DNA of 12,289 bases, taken from NCBI GenBank assembly GCA_046160725.1, contig JBJXHB010000336.1:1-12289 (forward strand), read 5' to 3'. The stretch comes from JBJXHB01 sp046160725 (GTDB lineage Bacteria > Pseudomonadota > Gammaproteobacteria > Burkholderiales > Burkholderiaceae_C). Under the pieces are notes generated by a model. The model searched no databases and had not been told where the DNA came from. It was given only the letters and a program-made list of their open reading frames with translations. A program made the translations under genes and the position numbers. Positions 7,026 to 12,289 of this stretch are shown piece by piece. Every line of letters begins with the position of its first letter. Position 1 is the stretch's first letter.

Positions 7026-8092
7026 ATGTCGGCCTCCCCCTGCAACGGCAGGCGCAGTCGCGCGCAGGTGCCGGCGGTGCCGGCGACCAGTTCGAAAGAT
7101 GCCTGGTCACCGTAGGCCCAGGCCAGCCGGGCGCGCAGGTTGGTCAGCCCGGTGCCCTCCCGGGCAGCCGGCGCGGGGCCGGGGCCGTCGTCTCGCACCT
7201 CGATCTGCAACGCGCCGCCCACCGCGTCCGCCTGCACGGCGACCGTGCCACCCCGCAGCTGCGGCTCCACGCCGTGCGCTATCGCGTTCTCCACCAAGGT
7301 CAGCAGCAGCCCTGGCGGCAGGCGGGCCTGCATCACGTCGGGCGCGATGTCCACCGCATGGCGCAGCCGCTCGCCCAGGCGCAGCTGCATGACCTGCAGG
7401 TAGCGGCGCACCGCGTCGGCCTCGTCGGCCAGCGGCAGACGCCGACGCTGGAACAGCGGCAGCGTCGCGCGCAGATAGCCGCTGAAGGCCTCCAGCAGCA
7501 CCGGCGCGCGGTCGTCCTTGGTGTCGACCCAGTGCTTCAGCGCCGCCAGCGTGTTGAAGATGAAGTGGGGCTGGATCTGCGCGGCCAGCAACTGCCGTGC
7601 CATGTCGGCGGCGCGCTCGCGCTCAGAGAGTTCGGCCAGCCGGGCTTCGATCTGGTGCGACCGCCACACCGCCAGGAACCACAGCAGCAGGCAGCCCAGC
7701 ACCGAACCGCCGGCCAGGATGCCGGCCAGCCAGCTGCGCAGCGCCAGGTCCGGCACCCGCAGGCGCACCGCCAGCGCCAGCGTGATCAGGCACAACACCA
7801 GCAGCACGGACACCTTGAACAAGGGGCCGCGCCAGGGGCGCCACCACAACCATTGCGCAGCCGCTCCAGTGAGCAGCACCAGCGCTGTCAGCACGGCTGT
7901 CAGCACAGCGGTGTGAGGCGCGGGCGCGAACTGCAGCATCATGAAACCCATGAAGGCGGCATTGGCCAGCACCACGAGCTTGAGCGTTGCGCCCGGCGGC
8001 TCGGCGCCAGCGCTTGCCATCTCGGCCGCGCTGAAGCGCCGGGCCGGGCCGGGGTACCAAAGCTGACTCCAGTCGATGCGTTCGCGGGACAT
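7022..8092 (-). CDS. LytS/AlgZ-like sensor histidine kinase
   Basis: This 356-residue inner-membrane kinase has four predicted membrane segments (about 38-55, 62-82, 92-110 and 120-141) and almost no periplasmic domain. A short coiled linker (about 145-170) leads to a His_kinase-type phosphoacceptor region, QIQPHFIFNTL, with H176. The ATPase domain has the N box around N269 and a G1-like motif, DDGPGP (301-306). The G2 part is TGLTNLR (314-320). This is the architecture of the AlgZ/FimS-like and LytS/YehU kinases that pair with LytTR regulators. The signal is unknown and is probably sensed within the membrane. The start was set at ATG 8092 because the upstream in-frame sequence is Arg-rich and unlike a domain. 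No strong Shine-Dalgarno is visible. It is the first gene of the two-gene operon and overlaps the regulator by four bases. Confidence 0.92.
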   Translation of the reverse strand: MSRERIDWSQLWYPGPARRFSAAEMASAGAEPPGATLKLVVLANAAFMGFMMLQFAPAPHTAVLTAVLTALVLLTGAAAQWLWWRPWRGPLFKVSVLLVLCLITLALAVRLRVPDLALRSWLAGILAGGSVLGCLLLWFLAVWRSHQIEARLAELSERERAADMARQLLAAQIQPHFIFNTLAALKHWVDTKDDRAPVLLEAFSGYLRATLPLFQRRRLPLADEADAVRRYLQVMQLRLGERLRHAVDIAPDVMQARLPPGLLLTLVENAIAHGVEPQLRGGTVAVQADAVGGALQIEVRDDGPGPAPAAREGTGLTNLRARLAWAYGDQASFELVAGTAGTCARLRLPLQGEADI

Positions 8093-8196
8093 GCCGGGGC
8101 AGTTTAGGAGTGCCCTGTGTCGGCCGGACCATGACCGGGGTGGACGGCAGGCCAGGCCGGGCAAAGGGTCGCTTTCCGCGTTCGGATGGCGGTGCC

Positions 8197-8961
8197 TCAG
8201 GCTGCGGCGTTGACGCGCCGCCCGCCCATGAACACGCCCAGCTCGCCCGGCTCGAATGGCGACCAGGCCTCGTCGCTGGTCAGCGGCTCGGTCGCGATCA
8301 CTGCCACTCGGTCGGCGGGCGTGGTGTGGGCGGCGAAGTCAATGCTCAGGTCCTCATCGGCCAGGCGTGCGATGCCGAAGGGATGCGCCCGCTCGATCCA
8401 GTGCAGCCGGGTGGTCGCGTGGGACCACAGCGCCTGGCCGTTGGACAGCAGGCAGTTGAAGCTGCCATGCCGCGCCGGCAGCGGCAGCAGCTCGGCCAGC
8501 GTGCGGCTGAGCTCCTGCACACTGGGCACGGCCGCATGCGACTTGGCCAGCTCCTGCATCAGCCAGCAGAAGGCCCGCTCGCTGTCGGTGTCGCCGACCG
8601 GCCGGAACGCCGCGTGCAGGTTGGGCCTGAAATCCTTGAGATCGCCGTTATGGGCGAACACCCAGTAGCGGCCCCACAGCTCGCGCACGAAGGGATGGGT
8701 GTTCTCCAGCGCCACCCGGCCCTGGGTGGCCTTGCGGATATGGGCGATGACCTGGTCGCTGCGGATCGGATAGCGCTGCACCAGCTCGGCCACCGGCGAC
8801 GCCCGGGCGCTGTGATGGTCCACCAGCAGACGCAGGCCGCGGTCCTCGAAGAAGGCGATGCCGAAGCCGTCCTGGTGCTCGTCTGCGCGCTGGGCCAGGC
8901 CGGTGAACGAAAACATCACGTCGGTCGGCGTGTTGGCGTTCATGCCCATCAGCTGGCACAT
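8197..8961 (-). CDS. Class II glutamine amidotransferase (YafJ-like)
   Basis: This 254-residue protein is an N-terminal-nucleophile (Ntn) glutamine amidotransferase of the GATase_4/YafJ type. The sequence begins MCQLMGMN, so Cys2 becomes the N-terminal nucleophile after Met removal, and this fixes the start at ATG 8961. Other family motifs are HIRKAT (74-79), NTHPF (87-91), the oxyanion-hole stretch FAHNGD (102-107) and DTDSE (124-128). There is no synthase domain, so the ammonia acceptor or substrate is unknown; stand-alone members may hydrolyse gamma-glutamyl amides. It begins 17 bases after the stop of the reductase gene on the same strand, so the two are probably cotranscribed. EgtC-like ergothioneine hydrolases share the fold, but no other egt gene is present, so YafJ-like is the safer name. 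Confidence 0.92.
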   Translation of the reverse strand: MCQLMGMNANTPTDVMFSFTGLAQRADEHQDGFGIAFFEDRGLRLLVDHHSARASPVAELVQRYPIRSDQVIAHIRKATQGRVALENTHPFVRELWGRYWVFAHNGDLKDFRPNLHAAFRPVGDTDSERAFCWLMQELAKSHAAVPSVQELSRTLAELLPLPARHGSFNCLLSNGQALWSHATTRLHWIERAHPFGIARLADEDLSIDFAAHTTPADRVAVIATEPLTSDEAWSPFEPGELGVFMGGRRVNAAA

Positions 8962-8978
8962 GGTGTCGGGCCCAGCCG

Positions 8979-10214
8979 CTACTCGAGGAAGACGCGCGAG
9001 AAGCCCTTGAACGACAGCAGGTTGCCCGGGTTGCTGGTCTCGTTGAGCACGCCGGACATGCGCTGCAGCAGGCGTGGGCTGCGGCGCGCACGCCAGATCA
9101 GCAGGTCGGCCAGCCAGGGGTACTGGTTGACGCGGTTGGCCTTCTCGTACAGATTGAACCGCGGCTTCAGCCGGGCCAGCGCGGCGTCGTAGTGGCTGCG
9201 CACGGCGGCGTCGGCCAGGCCCTCGGGCCGGCCGGCCAGCAGTGCCTCGGCGGCCAGGATGCCGGTCTCCATGGCCTTGCCGATGCCCTCGCCCGAGAAG
9301 TCGTAGGTGGTGCCGATGGCCTCGCCGGTGGCCAGCACGCCGTCGGCACTGCTGCGCGCGCCAGACAGCCCGCAGCGCAGGGGCGCGCCCTTGATCTCGC
9401 CTTGCAGGGTGCCGCCCGCCATCAACTCGGCGGCAGGGGGATAGCACTCGGTGAAGGCGTTGAAGACCTGGCGCAGGTTGAGGTCGCGCTTGGCCGCGCG
9501 GCCGTCGTCACGCACCTCGGCATGGCCCTGCACCACGCCGGCGCCGATGTTGAAGACGCCGTGCCCGCAGGGAAAGATCCAGCCGTAGCCGCCCTTCAGC
9601 CGGGGATGCCACACCACCTCCAGCGCGGTGATGCGGCCGACCATGCCCGGGTGGTGGACATAGCCGCGCAGCGCAATGCCGGTGGGCTGCCGGCGGTCGC
9701 ACAGCCCGGCCGCCAGCATGGCCTGTGGCGGCGCGCCGGTGGCCAGCACCAGCCAGCGTGCCTGGATGTCGAGTGAGCCGGCGGCCCCGGTACAGCGCGC
9801 ACCGATGACGCGGCCGGCGGCGTCGCGCAGCGGTTCGTCGAAACGCAACGGGGCCTCGAAGCGGGCACCGGCGCGCTGCGCGGCGCGGCACAGGATGTTG
9901 TCCAGCTGGCGACGTGGCAGCACGGCCATGGTGCCGGGTACGTCGACGCGGCCGCCGCGCGGGCCGATGCAGCCGACATGCGAAACCGGCTGCGCAACCG
10001 CCATCACCTCTTCGTACACGCCCAGCCGGCGCAGCGCCGCCAGTGAATCCGGTATCAGGCCGTCGCCGCAGGTCTTGTCGCGCGGGAACGGCTCCTTGTC
10101 GGCCAGCAGCACGTCCAGGCCGTGCCGCGCCAGCCATTGGGCGCAGGCGCTGCCGGCCGGGCCGGCGCCGATGACCAGGACGTCGCAACGGTTGGAGGTG
10201 GCGGTGGTGCTCAT
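8979..10214 (-). CDS. Geranylgeranyl reductase family FAD-dependent oxidoreductase
   Basis: This 411-residue flavoprotein belongs to the p-hydroxybenzoate-hydroxylase-like fold. The dinucleotide-binding motif GAGPAG is at 16-21. A KTCGDG motif (47-52) holds the Cys typical of geranylgeranyl reductases. The pattern YxWxFP followed eight residues later by GxG (210-226) is the substrate-pocket signature described for this family. The second FAD-contact region is GEAIGTTYDFSGEGIG (297-312). Family members reduce C=C bonds of isoprenoid chains in chlorophylls, quinones or archaeal lipids. The substrate here is not known, and no photosynthesis gene is visible. ATG 10214 was chosen as the start. An in-frame ATG at 10292 would add a Pro/Ala-rich stretch and looks less likely. 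It is the first gene of a pair with the amidotransferase. Confidence 0.9.
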   Translation of the reverse strand: MSTTATSNRCDVLVIGAGPAGSACAQWLARHGLDVLLADKEPFPRDKTCGDGLIPDSLAALRRLGVYEEVMAVAQPVSHVGCIGPRGGRVDVPGTMAVLPRRQLDNILCRAAQRAGARFEAPLRFDEPLRDAAGRVIGARCTGAAGSLDIQARWLVLATGAPPQAMLAAGLCDRRQPTGIALRGYVHHPGMVGRITALEVVWHPRLKGGYGWIFPCGHGVFNIGAGVVQGHAEVRDDGRAAKRDLNLRQVFNAFTECYPPAAELMAGGTLQGEIKGAPLRCGLSGARSSADGVLATGEAIGTTYDFSGEGIGKAMETGILAAEALLAGRPEGLADAAVRSHYDAALARLKPRFNLYEKANRVNQYPWLADLLIWRARRSPRLLQRMSGVLNETSNPGNLLSFKGFSRVFLE

Positions 10215-10279
10215 GGCGAGGCGGCGGATTGTGCCCGCGGGGCCCGCCCGGGCCGGTACAGGTGCCGGTGGCTGCTGCT

Positions 10280-10291
10280 TGACCTGGGTCA
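10280..10291. promoter_or_regulatory. Palindrome TGACC-TG-GGTCA in divergent intergenic region
   Basis: This perfect 5+5 bp inverted repeat lies in the 127-base gap between the divergent reductase and DksA/TraR genes, 50 bases before the latter's ATG. It could be an operator for either gene. Repeats of this size also arise by chance, so support is weak. No convincing -10 element accompanies the adjacent TTGACC. Confidence 0.2.
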
Positions 10292-10329
10292 TGCCGCCGC
10301 GCCGGCGACTGCGCATCATGTGGGTAACC

Positions 10330-10334
10330 AGGAG
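10330..10334 (+). promoter_or_regulatory. Ribosome binding site of the DksA/TraR gene
   Basis: AGGAG lies seven bases before ATG 10342 and is a near-ideal Shine-Dalgarno. It sets the start of this small gene within a longer open frame. Confidence 0.8.
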
Positions 10335-10341
10335 CGACACC

Positions 10342-10713
10342 ATGAGCACCCATCTCACCCCCGGCCAGAAAGCCTTGCTGCACACCGAGCTGACCTCGCG
10401 CCAGACGCGGCTGCGGGAGCAACTGGACGCCCACCTGCATGGCCAGACCCGTGCCGAGCGTGCCCACGAGGTGCTGACCCAGGACGGCGACGACGCGCCG
10501 CAGCGCGCACCCGAGCGCGAGGTGGCCATGGCACTGACCGACCACGAGCGCGCGGCGCTGGCCGAGGTGACCGCTGCCCTGGAGCGACTGAGCCGTGGTG
10601 CTTACGGTCGATGCGCCGACTGCGGCGAGGACATCGCCTTCGACCGGCTCAAGGTCGAGCCCGAGGCCCGCCGCTGCATCGGCTGCGCCAGCGCCGCTGA
10701 AAAGGGGCGCTGA
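10342..10713 (+). CDS. TraR/DksA family zinc-finger transcriptional regulator
   Basis: This 123-residue protein is related to DksA, which binds the RNA polymerase secondary channel and modulates initiation with ppGpp. Residues about 5-85 form a helical, probably coiled-coil region. The C4 zinc finger has C91, C94, C112 and C115, in the contexts CADCG and CIGC. The presumed coiled-coil tip (about 45-56) is acidic (QDGDDAPQRA) but does not show the exact DxxDxA arrangement of E. coli DksA. It is therefore more likely a paralogue with a narrower role than the main DksA. The protein is also shorter than DksA (about 150 residues). A strong RBS (AGGAG, 7-base spacing) supports the start. The gene is divergent from the reductase gene and convergent with glcB, 37 bases between stops. 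Its targets are unknown. Confidence 0.92.
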   Translation: MSTHLTPGQKALLHTELTSRQTRLREQLDAHLHGQTRAERAHEVLTQDGDDAPQRAPEREVAMALTDHERAALAEVTAALERLSRGAYGRCADCGEDIAFDRLKVEPEARRCIGCASAAEKGR

Positions 10714-10750
10714 GGCTTGCGGCCAGGCCCTCGGGTCGGTAGCCGATGGC

Positions 10751-12289
10751 TCAGGCCCCGGCCTTCACCTTCAGCCGCCAGGCGTGCAGCAAGGGCTCGG
10801 TGTAGCCCGAGGGCTGCGCCGTACCCTTGAACACCAGGTCACAGGCGGCCTGGTAGGCGGCCGAGGCATCGAGCCGGCCGGCCATCGGCCGGTAGGCCGG
10901 GTCCCCGGCGTTCTGGCCGTCGACCACCTTGGCCATGCGCTTCAGCGTCGCCCGCACCTGGGCCCTGGTGACCACGCCATGGGCCAGCCAGTTGGCCATG
11001 TGCTGGCTGCTGATGCGCAGCGTGGCCCGGTCCTCCATCAGGCCGACGCCGTTGATGTCCGGCACCTTGGAGCAGCCGATGCCCTGATCCACCCAGCGCA
11101 CGACATAGCCCAGGATGCCCTGCGCGTTGTTGTCCAGCTCCTGCCGCTTCTGCTCGTCGGTCCAGACCGGCCGGCGCGCCACCGGCACGCTCAGCAGGCC
11201 GCCCAGCAGCGTCTCGCGCTCGGCATCGGCGTCGGTCTTCTCCAGCGCCTTCTGCACCTGGCGCACGTCCACCTGGTGGTAGTGCAGTGCATGCAGGGTG
11301 GCAGCGGTCGGGCTGGGCACCCACGCGGTGTTGGCCCCGGCCTTCGGGTGGGCGATCTTCTGCTGCAGCATCGCCGCCATCAGGTCCGGCATGGCCCACA
11401 TGCCCTTGCCGATCTGGGCCCGGCCGCGCAGGCCGCACCGCAGGCCCACCAGCACGTTGTTGCGCTCGTAGGCGGCGATCCAGTCGCTGGACTTCATGTC
11501 GCCCTTGCGGATCATCGGGCCGGCGCGCATCGAGGTGTGCATCTCGTCGCCGGTGCGGTCCAGGAAGCCGGTGTTGATGAAGGCCACGCGGCTCTTCGCG
11601 GCGGCGATGCAGGCCTTCAGGTTGACCGAGGTGCGACGTTCCTCGTCCATGATGCCGAGCTTGACCGTGCTGTCCGTCAGGCCGAGCAGGCGCTCAATGC
11701 GGCCAAACAACTCGGCCGCGAAGGCCACCTCGGCCGGCCCGTGCATCTTGGGCTTGACGATGTAGATCGAGCCGGCGCGGCTGTTGCGCAAGGCGCCGTC
11801 GGTGCGCCGCAGGTCGTGCAGCGCGATGGTGGTGGTGACCACCGCATCCAGGATGCCCTCGGGTATCTCGCGGCCGTCGTCGCCCCACAGCACGGCCGGG
11901 TTGGTCATCAGGTGTCCGACGTTGCGCACGAACAGCAGCGAGCGGCCATGCAGCCGCAGCTCGCCGCGGCCGTCCGGCGCGGTGTACAGCCGGTCGGGGT
12001 TGAGGGTGCGCCGGAAGCTGCCGCCACCCTTGGCCACCTCCTCGGTAAGCGTGCCCTTCAGGATGCCCAGCCAGTTGCCATAGGCCTGCACCTTGTCATC
12101 GGCATCGACCACCGCCACCGAGTCCTCCAGGTCGAGGATGGTCGACAGCGCGGCCTCCAGCACCAGGTCGCACACGCCGGCCGGGTCGGTGGCGCCGATC
12201 GGATGGCTGCGGTCGATGCGGATGTCCAGATGCAGGCCGTGGTGCCGCAGCAGGACCGACGACGGGGCATCCGCGACGCCCTGGTATCC
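10751..12289 (-). CDS. glcB: Malate synthase G, C-terminal part (runs off right edge)
   Basis: This gene starts outside the window; about 512 codons are present of a family length of roughly 720-730. The enzyme condenses glyoxylate with acetyl-CoA to malate in the cytosol, allowing growth on glycolate, acetate or C2-yielding compounds. The first visible codons read HHGLHLDI and then HPIGATDPAG, matching the malate synthase G core. Family landmarks follow: LDLEDSVAVVDADDK, RSLLFVRNVGH (catalytic Arg), GIMDEERRTS and NTGFLDRTGDEMH (Mg-ligand regions), GIGCSKVPD and MEDRATLRISSQH (general-base Asp, codon at 11030-11032). The C-terminal helical region is complete, ending at TGA (10751-10753). Isoform G is indicated by the length and these motifs, as opposed to AceB. 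The frame remains open to base 12289. No other glyoxylate or glycolate genes are visible. Confidence 0.97.
   Translation of the reverse strand, partial: GYQGVADAPSSVLLRHHGLHLDIRIDRSHPIGATDPAGVCDLVLEAALSTILDLEDSVAVVDADDKVQAYGNWLGILKGTLTEEVAKGGGSFRRTLNPDRLYTAPDGRGELRLHGRSLLFVRNVGHLMTNPAVLWGDDGREIPEGILDAVVTTTIALHDLRRTDGALRNSRAGSIYIVKPKMHGPAEVAFAAELFGRIERLLGLTDSTVKLGIMDEERRTSVNLKACIAAAKSRVAFINTGFLDRTGDEMHTSMRAGPMIRKGDMKSSDWIAAYERNNVLVGLRCGLRGRAQIGKGMWAMPDLMAAMLQQKIAHPKAGANTAWVPSPTAATLHALHYHQVDVRQVQKALEKTDADAERETLLGGLLSVPVARRPVWTDEQKRQELDNNAQGILGYVVRWVDQGIGCSKVPDINGVGLMEDRATLRISSQHMANWLAHGVVTRAQVRATLKRMAKVVDGQNAGDPAYRPMAGRLDASAAYQAACDLVFKGTAQPSGYTEPLLHAWRLKVKAGA

Noticed and set aside
8093..8196. 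Small gene or terminator between the kinase operon and the amidotransferase
   Set aside because: The 104 bases contain no convincing coding frame or strong hairpin with a T-tract; they probably hold the promoter of the kinase operon, but no box could be identified.
10279..10320. TTGACC as a -35 box for the DksA/TraR gene
   Set aside because: No -10-like sequence lies 16-18 bases downstream; that stretch is nearly all G and C.
10714..10750. Bidirectional terminator between the DksA/TraR gene and glcB
   Set aside because: Only small imperfect repeats (TCGG-TAG-CCGA) are seen and there are no T-tracts on either strand.

Overview
The window is a GC-rich chromosomal segment. Its codon usage, gene content and a PEP-CTERM protein of the MHFG type suggest a betaproteobacterium of the order Burkholderiales (Rubrivivax/Leptothrix/Ideonella-like). 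This placement is inferred from the families seen, because no rRNA or other marker gene is present. I found no tRNA, rRNA, CRISPR array, insertion sequence, integrase or phage gene. The segment looks like ordinary chromosome with signalling and housekeeping genes.

Layout, left to right. Positions 1-298 (+) hold the 3' end of pyrF (orotidine 5'-phosphate decarboxylase), with what looks like a one-base frameshift near position 75. Positions 345-3212 (+) encode a membrane-bound hybrid sensor histidine kinase with six predicted membrane segments, three PAS-like modules, HisKA, HATPase and a C-terminal receiver. Positions 3387-4313 (+) encode an MHFG-type PEP-CTERM protein with Gly-rich and Pro-rich tracts, a putative exosortase substrate of unknown role. 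A possible terminator lies between it and the convergent gene at 4404-6098 (-), a predicted cytosolic M14 zinc carboxypeptidase. Positions 6213-8092 (-) hold a two-component operon with a 4-base overlap: a LytS/AlgZ-like sensor kinase followed by a LytTR-type response regulator. Positions 8197-10214 (-) hold a second gene pair: an FAD-dependent geranylgeranyl-reductase-family protein followed by a YafJ-like class II glutamine amidotransferase. The small DksA/TraR zinc-finger gene (10342-10713, +) is divergent from this pair. The 3' part of glcB, malate synthase G (10751 to the right edge, -), converges on it.

Two independent signal-transduction systems are therefore present: an orphan hybrid kinase and a LytTR pair. 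The metabolic genes belong to unrelated pathways (pyrimidine synthesis, glyoxylate/glycolate use, isoprenoid reduction). I see no clear novel multi-gene defence or biosynthetic system. The most interesting points are the hybrid kinase beside the MHFG PEP-CTERM gene, the apparent pyrF frameshift, the reductase/amidotransferase pairing, and a set of mutually exclusive hairpins upstream of the M14 gene. All gaps between genes are under 200 bases.
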